DNA from: Dipteronia dyeriana
Taxonomy: Eukaryota > Streptophyta > Magnoliopsida > Sapindales > Sapindaceae
Reading direction: 5' to 3'
Assembly (NCBI GenBank): GCA_032871835.1
Contig: CM065296.1
Location: forward strand, 116,198,146-116,262,145
Length of the DNA stretch: 64,000 bases
In this document: piece by piece, positions 46,837 to 58,596 of the stretch
Layout of the letters: each line of letters begins with the position of its first letter
How positions within the stretch are numbered: the first letter of the stretch is position 1
Position numbers and translations under genes: made by a program
Notes under the pieces: model-generated
Told to the model about the DNA's origin: nothing
The model's database searches: none
Seen by the model: the letters and a program-made list of their open reading frames with translations, nothing else

Positions 46837-46979
46837 TACGCACCGATAAATATATAGGTATATTGTATATGAATCATTAGATTTAATTATCTTAACTCAT
46901 ACTGTATACATTTTCAGTGTTTATCCATAATCTATAATTCATATACAATACACTGATTATTTTATATCAACGTGCACCG
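46837..46979. repeat. foldback element 3 (about 143 bp)
   Basis: The arm 'aggtatattgtatatgaatc' (46857 onward) is inverted at 'ctataattcatatacaatac' (46932 onward), with flanking 'gtacgcaccgat' against 'atcaacgtgcacc'. Confidence 0.65.
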
Positions 46980-46986
46980 GAAAAAA

Positions 46987-47165
46987 AGACTATATACATA
47001 AATTATCAGGTCAGGTATACCAGACTACCTTATCGTACAGTTTTACTAATTCTCGCTATTGAGAACTAGTATAAATTGTTTTACAATAATTCTCAATAAC
47101 AAAAAAGTAGTGACACCGTACGATAACATCTTTAAGTATATTTGACCTGATGACTTATATATATA
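46987..47165. repeat. foldback element 4 (about 180 bp)
   Basis: The arm 'ttatcaggtcaggtataccag...ttatcgtac' is inverted at 'gtacgataac...agtatatttgacctgatga', and the inner 'attctcgctattgagaa' against 'ataattctcaataac'. Confidence 0.7.
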
Positions 47166-47170
47166 TTATC

Positions 47171-47325
47171 ATCAGTTCGAACTAATATAAAATATAAGAT
47201 ATATTAATTCTTTATATATAGACAGTTGAAATTAAATACTTTGATATAATTCTCATCAAAACATCTTTTAAATTCAATTACTCACGTATAAAGAATTGAT
47301 ATATTTTATATTAGTTTAAATAAAT
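47171..47325. repeat. foldback element 2b (about 155 bp)
   Basis: It is a relative of 46641-46792 ('cagttcgaact', 'catcttttaaatt'). Arms 'aactaatataaaatataaga' and 'tatattttatattagttt' are almost perfectly inverted. Confidence 0.65.
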
Positions 47326-47478
47326 AATAGAATAACGAGAGAAACTGCAGCCTTTTATAATCAAGCCACAATGAATAATCTGTTATTATTAAGATAACCT
47401 ATTTTGGTCATATAACATAATAGAATTATATCGTTCATGAATTTTATTTATTTTAAATTAAAAAAAACTACCGACAAA

Positions 47479-47660
47479 TAGTGGTGTAAAAATGGACTAG
47501 CCCGGCCCATTAGGGACGGTCTGGCCAGTCCATTTCTAGAAACAGGCCGAGCCGGGCTGGCCCGGCCTGTTTCCAGAGAAGCAGGCCCGACACGGCACGC
47601 TGGCCTGCCTCAGGCGGGCTGTGCCTGCGTGCCAACGGGCCTGGTCCGGCAGGTTAGTTT
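47479..47660. repeat. GC-rich subterminal region of the hAT element, left
   Basis: It is packed with 'ggcccggc', 'gccgggc' and 'ggcctg' motifs in an otherwise AT-rich neighbourhood. The right subterminal region (50995-51212) is similar in inverted sense. Clustered short motifs near the ends are usually transposase binding sites in hAT elements. Confidence 0.7.
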
Positions 47661-47989
47661 TTTGGTCCAATTTTTTTTCCAAATTACTTTTTTTTTGGAT
47701 TTAGGGTATAGGGTTTAGGATTTATAGTTTATGGTTAAGGGTTTAGAATTTAAAATGAATGAAGAGAACGAACAATTATTAGGATTTGAAATGAATAAAG
47801 AGAACGAACAATTTTTAAATTATTTATTTATTTTTCACTTATGGAATTCAGTAATACATATCTACGTGATTGCCTCATTAAAAACCTTACCAAGAAAAAC
47901 TCAGTGAGATAAAAACTTGGTAAGGGAAAAAGAGTGCAACCGTTTTACAACTTACAAGTAAATAATAAATACATATGTAAAAGTATAAC

Positions 47990-50065
47990 CTAGTTCTGGC
48001 CCTGGCCACTACCTGAAGGGTCATCAATATATAGATTGTCGAAATTTAGATTAAGTTCTTTATCAACAGTTAGATTTTGTAACCTTTTTTTAGCATGCTC
48101 CCAATCCCGAAGGCATGTTAATACCTCCACCATCTCTGGAGACAAACAGCTTCTTAGTTCAATTATGCGTCCACTGGTACTGAAAGCTTGTTCTGAATAC
48201 ACCGTTGACACTGGAATAACCAGTACGTCACGTGCTAAGTGTGACAGAACTGGATACCTGTACGTATAGGTCTTCCACCATAACAACAAATCAAACTCTT
48301 CATTGTCTTCAACAGCATCGAACGGTGCTTCAAGGTACCTAATAAGTTCGGTACAAGAAGATGGGCTAGATCTTTGCCCTGAAGAAGTACTTGCTGATTT
48401 GTCTTTTTTTCTTCGTTTCAAAAGGCTCCAACTTGTTTGTTTCGGCTCTGTCTCCGGTCGTGTTGATTGGGGGATGTCAATGTTGTCAAACCTGGTCTCA
48501 TAAATATGAAAAATCTCGAACAACTTGGTTCGAATGTCAGTAATTTGTTCTGAATAATCCATTGACAAATTAATACCAATAAACTCAAGCAAAACTTCTA
48601 AACCAGATAATTTAACCCTGGGATCTATTATAGCACTTAAGGCATAAAGTAGGGGAATGTTAGCCCAATATTTTTTCAACTTTGTCTCCATGACAACAAC
48701 TGCAGCGCCTAGATGTTCATCTTCTCTATAACTGTTTAACAGTTCAGACATTTCCACTATCTGATGGATTGCCTGGGAAGATGTGGGGTAATATACCCCG
48801 GAAAGAGTTACAGTGGCATTGTAAAAAATCTTTAAAAATTGAACAAAAATCTTTGCCACATACCAATCGTCTGTGGAAAGTAATTTTGGACTAAGTTGTC
48901 ATGTTTCGGTCATTTTCATATTATAAAAACATGTAATGGTTGTATCATATTCCAAACAATTTTGTAACATTAAATAAGTAGAGTTCCACCTTACCGGCAT
49001 ATCAGATTGGAATCGTCGGGGTTTGAGACCGTTTAATTTACAATGTCTCTTGAATTCACTGAATCTAGGATTAGAACTGCAAATCCAAGAAATGGCATCT
49101 CTGATGCGATCTATTTGGTCTCTTACCTGCTTTAAACCAGCATGTACAACTAAATTTATAATATGACATGCACACCGTTGATGGAAGAAATAACCTCCAT
49201 CTTGCGGGATATTTCTTGCAACAAACAATGCAATAGAGCTAGTATTTGCAGATGCATTATCAAATGTGATTGAAAGAATGCGATGCGTGATTTCATAAGT
49301 TTCTAAAACTTCCATTATGACATTAAAAATGTTTTATGCGGTATGTGCAAAATCCATAGAACAAAAACTAAAAATTCTTTTTGTTATCCTCCAATCAGAA
49401 TCTAAATAGTGTCTCGTGACACATAAATAGTCCTGTTTGGAACATGCATTCCAAATATCAGAAGTTAATGCAACAGAGACACTTAAATGTTGTATTTTAG
49501 CAACTAAGTCATCCCTTTCGGTTTCAAACAATCGTATCAAATCATTTCTAGTGGTGGTTCTAGAAACAGGTTCATATTGGGGGTTATATGCAGATGTGAT
49601 TAATTCTTTATAAAATGGACTCTCACCAATACTGATCGGTTGATCAGTTTGTGCAATGTATCGTGCCAAGCACTCTCTAGCGTGCATGGCGTCGAACTGC
49701 CACGACGTAACGGACCGGTCTGGGTGCCGTTGAAGCTGTGTCTGGGTTGTAGTATCTACCTGTCCATGTGCAGACATACATTTGTGCATATGCCGTCTCA
49801 AATGTCCGGTTCCCCCCGTACTTGTAGCATAATTCTTATGGCAAAACTTACATTTAGCTCTGAGGCCAGACGCCCCGTTTGGGAGTGTCATTTGGACTAT
49901 GTTGAAACATTGCCACACATCTGATGTTAATTTTCTGGGACGTGATGTTGGTGTAACGCCGGAACCAGAAGGTCCCGCTTGAGTATGGGTCGGTTCTGAA
50001 ATATCAAATTCATCGTTGAGCATATTCAAACCGTCCGGAAAATAAGGCTGTTGATTATGATCCAT
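47990..50065 (-). pseudogene. hAT transposase (BED finger, DDE core, hAT dimerisation domain), two nonsense mutations
   Basis: One continuous reading frame of about 690 codons, from ATG at 50065 to TAA at 47990, is broken only by TAA at 49334-49336 and TGA at 48899-48901; no frameshift was seen. Domains in order: BED zinc finger (CKFCHKNY and HLRRHMHKC, residues about 70-100); catalytic core with ALTSDIWNA and ITFDNASANTS (two acidic residues) and CACHIINLVV; C-terminal dimerisation domain with YPVLSHLARDVL, STVYSEQAFSTSGRI and LRDWEHAKK. It belongs with the plant RICESLEEPER-like transposases. The TGA could come from CGA by methyl-C deamination. An earlier in-frame ATG at 50119 is less likely as start. 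Confidence 0.93.
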
Positions 50066-50994
50066 TATCTGAATAAAAATATGAGCACTATAGTAGTTAA
50101 TAGTCAAATTAAAAATCAATATTTACTAACAGTAATCTTAATTTACTAACAATAATTACTATAACTAATACGACACTTACAATAATTTTAAAAAACAAAT
50201 TAAATAAACAAAAAAAAACATAATCTACAACATAAAATTTTAAATTCACTAGTTCACTACTACAAATAAAATTGATAAATTTACTAACATAATATACTAA
50301 CATAAAATTGATGATTTGAACCACTACTCTTAAATTTACTATCATAATCTACAAATGAAAAAATTTAATTTATGAAAAAAAAAAACAATATCAAACGTAA
50401 TTACTACACTTAACATTCATCATTTACTTATTACAAAAAGTAATTTCAGTAATACAAATTAACTTTCTAAATTTATTAATAACAAATATTAAAATTACTA
50501 CTAAACTTAAAAATCTTAATAAACTAAACATATAATATTAACATTAAAGCCCAAAAATTGATAAACTAACTAACTAAAAAGATAATGTTTTCATTAAGTA
50601 ACTCAAATCTAAACATAAACATATAAATTTACTATGAGAATATGTTAGACTAAAAGTAATAACAAAATTGTACCTTTAAAATTTGGTGTGTTGGTGGAAA
50701 ACGTAAAGAATTTTGTAGAGAGAGTAATAACCAAAATGAATGAAAAAGTTTAGAGAATTGGAGAATATATTAGAGATTGAGATTTGAGAGAATGAGAGAT
50801 TGAAAGAATGATAGAGAGAGTTAATGGAAAATGAAATGGATGGAAGTATTTATAGAAAAATTTGATTTGTGGGTCAAAATATAATTTAAAAGATTGTAGG
50901 GGGGTTTGGTAATTTTAATTTCCTCCAACGGCTAGAAATCAATTCCAGCCGTTGGAGGTTTTTTGAAAAAATAAAAATAAAAATAAAAAAAATT
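50066..50994. other. leader/promoter side of the hAT transposase gene
   Basis: Very AT-rich noncoding DNA upstream of the transposase start (to the right, as the gene is on minus). Purine-rich 'gagagattgagat' sequence near 50760-50830 would be CT-rich on the coding strand, typical of a plant 5' leader. No second gene was seen. Confidence 0.5.
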
Positions 50995-51212
50995 GTGCCT
51001 AACGGACCTGCTGATCGGTCCTCCGGGCCGGTCCGACAGGCCTGACACTCCGGATTGGCGTGCCAGGCGGGCCGACCTGCCGGGCCTCCTCCCAGCGGCC
51101 CGGTACGCAGCCCGTCCCTGGCCAGGCCGCGGCCTGGCCCTCTTTCTTCACGGGCCGTTCCAAGAACGGCCCGTGAACTTCCTGGGCCGGCCGGCCCATT
51201 TTTACACCACTA
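50995..51212. repeat. GC-rich subterminal region of the hAT element, right
   Basis: 'ggccggcc', 'ggcccgt' and 'ccgggcc' motifs are dense. It opens a spurious GC-rich frame on both strands, which I do not call a gene. Confidence 0.7.
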
Positions 51213-51220
51213 CCGACAAA

Positions 51221-54117
51221 GCGGAAGAAAGTAGAATGTCACATGAAAATTGCTCTTATTTATTTCTTTATTTACATTAACAGGCTCCATGTGACTTGTC
51301 ACAGTAGATATTATAATCATTCTAATTTTAATAATAATCATTCTTTATTTTGAAAATTAAAATATTAAATATTTTATATACTAGTTTTTTTAATGGTCAT
51401 TTTTTCCATAAAAATTAAAATATGATACATATTGCTCCCTGTTCGTTAGAAATTTCGATACTTAAGTACTTTCATGGTCAAAAATCAAGTAAATGACTTT
51501 ATTACCCTTAAACATATGAGTTATAACCCTAATGATATCCCTAATTATTTTTAAAGAAAAAAAAATCAAAAATAAAAACTAATAAATTATTTTAAAAAGT
51601 ATAATTGAAAATAAAAAAATAGCAACAAAAAAATTAATATTTCAATAAAAAAAATCAAATTTCAAAATAAATTTAATATTATTTAATTTGATATTTCATT
51701 CTCTATATTAATGTTTTAAAATAATTTTTTATTTTTACATTTAATTCTTTATATTATTTTTTTGTTTAAATAATTTTTATATATTTACATTTAATTCTTT
51801 ATATTCTTTTTTTGTTTAAATATATTTTTTTTAATAATGTTTTTGTAAAATACTTGTATTAGTTTTTATTTCTTTTATTTCTATTTTTTTTTCCTTTAAA
51901 AATAATTATTTGTATCATTAGGGAGCATAATTCATGTGTTTAAGGGTAATAAGGTCATTTAATTGAGTTTTTGAAGGTCAAAGTGCCCGACTAACATAGT
52001 TCATAACTGTTAGGAGATAAAATGTCTAATATCTTGATTTTCAGGTGAATAATGGTTATTACTGAAACCTGAGGGGATACAGTGTCTAATATTTTGGTTT
52101 TTTAAGGATGAATGATCATTACTAAAACTGGAGGGGATAAAGTGTATAATATGACAAACTACGTTGGGGGAATGATTATACCCCTTATTAACAATAATTA
52201 AATATAAGCATGTTAAAAAAAAAAGAAAAGAAAAAGAAAAAAAAGGATGGTACTGCACCACCCTTCCATACCTAAGGATCATGAGTTCGAGTTTCACAAC
52301 ACATATTTAAATATATGTGGAGAGTGTTCTCTCAATTAATAGAAATAATTATTTAGATAGTACATGTTTTATTGCAAGTCTCAACAGTCCATTGTAATAC
52401 TTGTAAATTTAATACTAAAACAAGTTAGAACTCATAAACCGACTTAAATAGAGGTATCTTGAATTTTACCGAATAATAATCAGCAGTTGACTAAATCTAA
52501 AATGTGTTTTTCCCAAACAAATGCAGCAAAACAAAACCTACTGAAAATAAATATCCCTACGAAAAAATATTAATATCGGGGAATATAAAAATATAAAAAA
52601 AGAAGGCTAAAATGGCGTAAATTGGGTAAACTTCAATGTATAGCTTTTTTAGACCATTTCAATTATATATTATGAACTTAAATTCGACATCCTTTACTAT
52701 TTTCACTGGCTTTTAAAAATATCATTAATGATATACCTATAAAATCTGATAATGTTTTAATAGATTTATTGAATGAATATATAAATGATTGGTATCGGAG
52801 TCTTCGGTATTGATAGGTGGTTAGGCAACAACTTTTAAAAATAGCTTTAAACTATCATGATAAATTTTAAGTACAAGGTAGAGAATATATAACATTATGT
52901 TATAGGTGTGAAAAACATAAGATATGCCAACCAATCCACTTTTTTAGTTTTTTCTAATAGTTCAAAGTAAATAAATATATTAATAAAATAAATACATATC
53001 TTATATAGTAATATGATCCATCATCCTACTATTGTGATTAATTACGTACACTACTATTATTAACGTATTCATGAATCATGAAGTCTACTATCGGTGTGTG
53101 TTTAAATGTCAACGACGCTAGCAAGTAGCAACATCAATCAATTATAAAACTCTTTATCTTGTAGCTATTTATTTGCAATTCTTTTATGAATGGAGACAAA
53201 CACTTCGAAAAATAAAAGTGTGTATATATATAAAGAAATAATTTAATCAAAATTAGATTTTCACTCCACATGTGTTAAAAGCTAACAAACAAACGAGATA
53301 ATAAAAAAATGTTCAAAATTTACCTTATCGTCTTATGATATAAAATGGTGGTATTATAAATTTATAACTAAAAAGTATGATTTTTTATTATTATTATTGT
53401 TCCAAGTTTTTGCGTAAATAGAACAACCCCATGAATTCACATTGACGTCCCAACAATAAAATTAATTATACAATATTCAACACGAATTTTAATTTTGAAG
53501 TCTTGAAATCTATTGAATATCACGACAACTCCTTACCTCCTCCCTTCCAATTGATTTATTATCTATCAATTGGAAGTCAAATGTGCTGTTATTTCTTCTA
53601 CTCCAACTGAATTATTTGTGGAAATAGACATCATCCAATTTTATTAAAACCTGATAGAGAACTCACGTATGGCCATGGACGAGTGTCAAGCGGATGATTT
53701 GCGGTTCAACGACCATCCTTATTATTCCTGGTGCGACGGGGAATTATTGTTGGTTTGGAAGAACTTCTTCAATGGAGTAATAGTTAAAATAGTCTTTGTA
53801 TTGTTTGGTTATAACTCGATAGACCTTTTAGATATATATATATATTTTTTAAATTAATTATTTCGATGACCATTAAATTGATGATACACTTTCAAAATAA
53901 AAACTATATTGAAAAGTTGTTTCACAATAGCCAAATTTAGTAAAATTTGTAAAATGAATGGTCATTCCATCAACACCATTAACTTCTTATTCATTTGGTA
54001 TCAAAATGACCATTCCTATATTTAAACTATAATCCAAGTTTTTCATCCTAAACTGTGAGGTTTTATGTTAAGAATATGCAGAGTTTGGGGTGGGTTTGTT
54101 GCTTTTTTAGTGGAGAT
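51221..54117. other. AT-rich intergenic DNA
   Basis: No credible gene. A 60-bp tandem repeat lies at 52016-52153. The small frame 53669-53857 begins with a normal-looking amino-acid mix but ends in AT-rich DNA, and I do not recognise it. The rest is poly-A/T-rich sequence. Confidence 0.45.
52016..52153. repeat. 60-bp tandem repeat, 2.3 copies
   Basis: 'gataaaatgtctaata' (52016), 'gatacagtgtctaata' (52076) and 'gataaagtgtataata' (52136) are exactly 60 bp apart. The unit resembles the end of a TIR element ('ggaggggataaagtgt'). Confidence 0.8.
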
Positions 54118-54438
54118 ACTAAGGGTCTGTTTGTTTTTGTATCTGAAGTCTAAAAGTGTCTGAATATTCTTTAAGACATCAATTTTTTTTTTTTTTGACA
54201 TCTTATGTCTAAAATACCATTAAAACGTGTCTGAAGATGAAAAACTAGAAAGTTAGCTGAAATATGAAGAGATTTTGGTATGATTTTTTTAAACAAAATT
54301 CTTTCCAAAATATCCTTTTACAAACAACATAATTCCAATTAAACCATCCCCGTATAAAACAAATGTTCACCTGTCAAACCTAATTTGAAGCTCCAAAAGT
54401 ACAATTTGTCATCTCTGAAGAACAAGATTTTTCTGGTA

Positions 54439-54478
<40 letters not shown>

Positions 54479-54976
54479 TTTATTTTTTTTCTTTTAATAT
54501 CATCATAGTTAAATAGATAATTTTTTTTTTGCTTTTTTCTTTTTTTACTTTGATATCTCGGTAGTTAAACAGGGTTTTATTTTGATTTCATGTATTTTTT
54601 ATTCGGTGAATTTAAACTACAGAATTAAATGACTTGATTTTTTTTTTTTTTAAGTAATTCATGATTTAATTTCTTCAAGCATCCATTTTTATTAAATTTT
54701 AAAAATATATTTTATAGAGATACCTTACAAAAAATGACACTAATGATTTAAAGTTTATTATCATTAATAGTGTAATATATATGACCATTAAAAATGTAGG
54801 GGTAAGAATGTTAAATTGTAGGTTTTCAGATGTTGTGTTTGAAAAAAATAAACAACTTAATTTTTCTTTCTTTTCATATTTCAGATATTAAAAAAAAAAA
54901 CATGTTATCTGAACTTTAGATTTCACAACTGTTTAGAAATTTAGTTTTTAGATAACAAAACAAACGTAATCTAAGT
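54118..54976. repeat. hAT-like non-autonomous element, related termini (copy 3)
   Basis: The left end 'actaagggtctgtttgtttt' and the right end 'aaacaaacgtaatctaagt' are inverted over about 35 bp with mismatches. The termini resemble those of 1-763 and 39425-40104, while the interior differs. An AT microsatellite lies at about 54442-54476. No target duplication was seen. Confidence 0.55.
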
Positions 54977-55387
54977 ATATGATAAACAGGGGAGAGTCCA
55001 AAATTTTAAAATAAAATGTTAATGATGCAAAGACAAGTGTTGCTCTCTATAGTTTTCTCAATAGCAAATGCACGCTACACACTAGGATGTTTTAATGCAA
55101 AGTGTCAGTGGTATTATATTTTATATTTTATTTTTATAATTATAGATAAATTTATTAAAATATCCATATATTTATTAATAAAGTTTACGGTGTTTGATGA
55201 AATGACCATTAGTGTTATAAATTTTGTAAAAAATGACTATTTTGGAATAATTTTTCAATATAGTGGTCATTTTGATAGTGTGTCATCAATTTGATGGTCA
55301 CCGAAGTAATTATCCCTTAAAAAAATGTTTTACGTCAATTTAGAGAAGTTCAAAATTTACGCTTTTTTTAAGTAGATCTTTTTGAAC
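54977..55387. other. AT-rich intergenic DNA left of the Copia remnant
   Basis: No gene was seen. The frame at 55016-55294 is AT-rich noise. Confidence 0.4.
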
Positions 55388-55392
55388 GTTTT

Positions 55393-56095
55393 TGTTTCTG
55401 TAAAATTCTTTAATACAAATAATTACTGGGAATTTTTTCAAAAAATAATTTTGTTACTGGAAATTGTTTAAAAAAAAAATCTGTTGATGAAAAATATTTT
55501 AAATAATACAAAATATGATTAGAATAGAAAAACCTAGAAAGTGGCTGAGTCGCGGATAATGTCGCTCTCTTTAAGACGTTTCACGGCTCTGCCTTGAGTG
55601 TGCAAGCAGTTCCAAAGTTGCCACGTCGTCCCCAGGATAAAACAACCCAGAATCACCTCTGTCTCGGAACTTTTTTACACGAAGAATAACCGAAATACTC
55701 AAACTCTTTCAAATATTGCTCGGAATTCTCACAAATAATACTTAAGAATTTCTTTAAAGTTGTAGAGAACTCTTGTTTCTCAAAAGAATTGTGTATATTC
55801 CGAATGATGAAAAGCCTCTATTTATAAGATTTATAAATTTAAAACTGAAAATATAATTAACACCAACAATTATAATGAAATAAAATCTGATTTAGTAATA
55901 ATTTTTATTATCATCTAATAGCATTCAAAGATAATGTTTTTGTAATATATAATATATTGTAACCGATAATAACTTCAATAAATCAAAATGATTTATACTC
56001 AATTAATCAAATAATCAATTTATAACAGTTGAAAAAATAAATGTATAACTGTTATGTTATTTTGAATTCAAAATTTTTATAATACACTTTTAACA
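55393..56095 (-). repeat. 3' LTR of the Copia remnant
   Basis: About 703 bp, matching 57871-58591 over its length ('gtggctgag', 'cgctctctttaagacgtttc', 'ctcaaactctttcaaa'). It ends taaca, followed by the 'cccccact' polypurine complement. Confidence 0.82.
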
Positions 56096-56582
56096 ATCCC
56101 CCACTTGTACTTAAAAATAATAAGTTCATCGAGCAATATTTTATATGATTGTACATAAGTAAATGTGTCGTGTGACTTGAACCTTTACATAGTGACGATG
56201 CTTCTGTATATACTAGAGTAACTCGTAGTTATAAACTATATCACTGACAACACCACACACACAACCATACTAGAGTTAAGTTATAAAACCAACACTTTAC
56301 TCCCACATTAACATAGGTGAGTCTATCACAGATACTTCTGTAGTTAGGTACCCAACTTCATATAGAGTATAGAGCTCATTAAGAGTTATATAAAACTCAA
56401 CCTTAAATCGCTTCAGGATGTCATGCTCCATAGGGATGGACTTGGAGTGTTAACCCCCGTATCACAATAGCATGATTCCACATATCACTTCATGACTTGT
56501 TATTACCCTTTAAACCTACTTATTGAGATCTCCAGTCTATAGGTTGGGTTTCCATCACAAGTGACTCAACTATCAATGGGCT

Positions 56583-57610
56583 TTAGTCCCATCCCTTAAC
56601 CTTTACTCGTGCTAATCCTTTCGTCAAAGAATCAAACAAGTTCAACTCAGACCGTACATGATCCACTCTTACAGTTCCAGCTGAGAGAAAATCTCTAACT
56701 GTACTGTGTTTGCGACGTATTTGTAGCCTATTATCGTTATAATAACGGTTATGGACTTTTACAATAGTTGCAGTACTATTGCAGTGAATAAGTACGGCTG
56801 ATATTAGTTTCTCCCATAATGGGGTATATGATAACAGATTTCTCAACCAATTTGTTTTCTCACTAACAGTAATTAGTGCTATCATTTCTGACTCCATCGT
56901 GGATTGAGCCAAGTGCTATCATTTCTGACTCCATCGTGGATTGAGCCAAAATAGTATGTTTCTTAGACTTCCATGATATTGCACCTTCAGCAATGCTAAA
57001 AATATATTCACTAGTGGCATTGGAATCATCAGAAAGAGTATTCCAATCAGCATCGCTATAACCTTCAAGTACAGCGGGAAACTTTGCATAATGTAATATG
57101 AGGTTCATTATTCTATTGTGATAACGCATTACTCTCTTAAGAGCATGCCAATGCTCATTACCAGATCTACTAGAAAACGTACAAAGTACTCCTACAACAT
57201 AAGCTATATCAGGCCTAGTGCAATCAGTAGCATAACGAAGACTACCAATGATGCTCGCATATTTATTTTGTCTAACACTGTTACCAGTGTTCTTGAAAAT
57301 TTTTACACTATGATCATATGGAGTACATGTAGGTTTACAGTCAAAGTAACTATATTTTTTTAGAATTTTCTCAATATAATGAGAATGATTTAAAGAAATT
57401 CCATTTTGTTTGACCTAGTTATTTTTATACTAGGATTACACTAGCTTCACATAAATCTTTTATTGCAAAGTTAGCAAACAATAAACATTTAGCAGCATTC
57501 ACAACATGAATATTTGAACCAAAAATAAGCAAGCCATCCACATATAAACTAATAACTGCGCAAACACCATTATCAAATTTATAATAAATGCACATATCAC
57601 TTTCATTCAT
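56583..57610 (-). pseudogene. Copia RT and RNase H fragments
   Basis: RT fragment (57425-57610): ISLYVDGLLIFGSN, where the second catalytic D of YVDD is G. RNase H (56583-57129): GYSDADWNTLSDDSNATSEY, GAISWKSKKHTILAQ, STMESEMIAL and VDHVRSELNLFDSLTKGLA, the last being the standard C-terminal motif. A 37-bp tandem duplication at 56875-56948 shifts the frame in the middle of STMESEMIAL. The rest of the polyprotein is absent. Confidence 0.85.
56875..56948. repeat. 37-bp tandem duplication in the RNase H fragment
   Basis: 'agtgctatcatttctgact' begins at 56875 and at 56912, with 37 identical bases per copy. As 37 is not a multiple of three, it breaks the reading frame. Confidence 0.95.
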
Positions 57611-57786
57611 TCTAAAACCATTTGAGATGATTAGACTATCAAACTTCTCATGCCATCTAGACCCCGCACTATAACTCCCACTATTTCTTAATTTAAAGGG
57701 AAATTACGTCTGACGTTTAAATTGAACACCATCAAAACAAAAGGGTCGATTAAGATTGGATAGCTTAGAATCCATTAGTATATGTA

Positions 57787-57787
57787 C

Positions 57788-57826
<39 letters not shown>

Positions 57827-57827
57827 C
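57787..57827. repeat. (TG)n(TA)n compound microsatellite
   Basis: A TG run followed by a TA run, inside the Copia element between the RT fragment and the 5' LTR. Confidence 0.9.
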
Positions 57828-57870
57828 AAACATATCTTTAATTAAAATAGACTATGAAACGTCTTAAAAT

Positions 57871-58591
57871 TGTTGCCGTAAAATTCTTTAATACAAATAA
57901 TTACTGTAAAGGTTTTCAACAAATAATTTTGTTGCTGGAAATTGTTTAAAAAACAGTTTTGTTGTTGAAAAATATTTTAAATAATACAAAATATAATTCG
58001 AATAGTAAAACTTGGAAAGTGGCTGAGGCGCGGACAATGTCGCTCTCTTTAAGACGTTTCGCGGCTCTACCCTGATTGTGTAAGCAGTTCCAAAGTTGTC
58101 ACGCCGTCCCCAGGATAAAACATCACAGAATCACCTTTGTCTCGGAACTTCTTTACAAGAAGAAGAACCAGAATACTCAAACTCTTTCAAAGATTGCTCG
58201 GAATTCTCACAAATAATGCTCAAGAATTTCTTTAAAGTTATAGAGAGCTCTTGTTTCTCAAAAGAATTGTGTGTATTATGAATGAGGCAAAACCTCTATT
58301 TATAGGATTTAGAAATTTAAAACTGAAAAATACAATTAACACCAACAATTATAATGAAATAAAAACTGATTTAGTAATAATTACAATTTTAAATAAAAAC
58401 CGTTTTATCATCTAATAGCATTCAAAGACAATGTCTTTGTAATATATAATATATTGTAACCGATAACAACCTCAATAAATCAAAATGATTTACACTAAAT
58501 TAATCAAATAATCAATTTATAATAGTTGAAAAAATAAATGTATAAATGTTATGTTATTTGAATTCAAAATTTTTATAATACACTTTTAATG
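57871..58591 (-). repeat. 5' LTR of the Copia remnant
   Basis: About 720 bp, pairing with 55393-56095. It carries an extra piece near 58384-58400 ('caattttaaataaaaac') relative to the other LTR. Its outermost two bases (CA on plus) have changed to TG. Confidence 0.8.
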
Positions 58592-58596
58592 GTTTT

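Larger units (their letters stand above)
47479..51212 (-). mobile_element. hAT-superfamily DNA transposon, complete, with 8-bp TSD
   Basis: The terminal inverted repeat begins TAGTGGTGTAAAAATGG on both ends (47479 onward; reverse complement ends at 51212). A perfect 8-bp duplication CCGACAAA flanks it at 47471-47478 and 51213-51220. Eight-base duplications, the BED finger and the C-terminal dimerisation domain place it in hAT. It is 3.73 kb with one transposase gene on the minus strand, an AT-rich leader region (50066-50990) and GC-rich subterminal blocks at both ends. The transposase has only two stops, so the insertion is probably fairly recent; that is inference. Confidence 0.95.
55393..58591 (-). 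mobile_element. Ty1/Copia retrotransposon, internally deleted (minus orientation)
   Basis: Two LTRs (55393-56095 and 57871-58591), reading TGTTAAAAGTG... on the minus strand, enclose only about 1.8 kb. A 5-bp duplication GTTTT flanks it (55388-55392, 58592-58596). Next to the left (3') LTR the minus strand reads agtgggggat, a standard Copia polypurine tract. Only fragments of RT and RNase H remain; gag, protease, integrase and a recognisable primer-binding site are missing. The order and orientation of fragments agree with minus-strand coding. Confidence 0.8.

Noticed and set aside
48036..49924. Plus-strand frames across the hAT transposase
   Set aside because: Antisense shadows of the transposase.
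50993..51280. GC-rich frames on both strands near the right hAT end
   Set aside because: They arise from the repeated GGCC subterminal motifs and run through the TIR.
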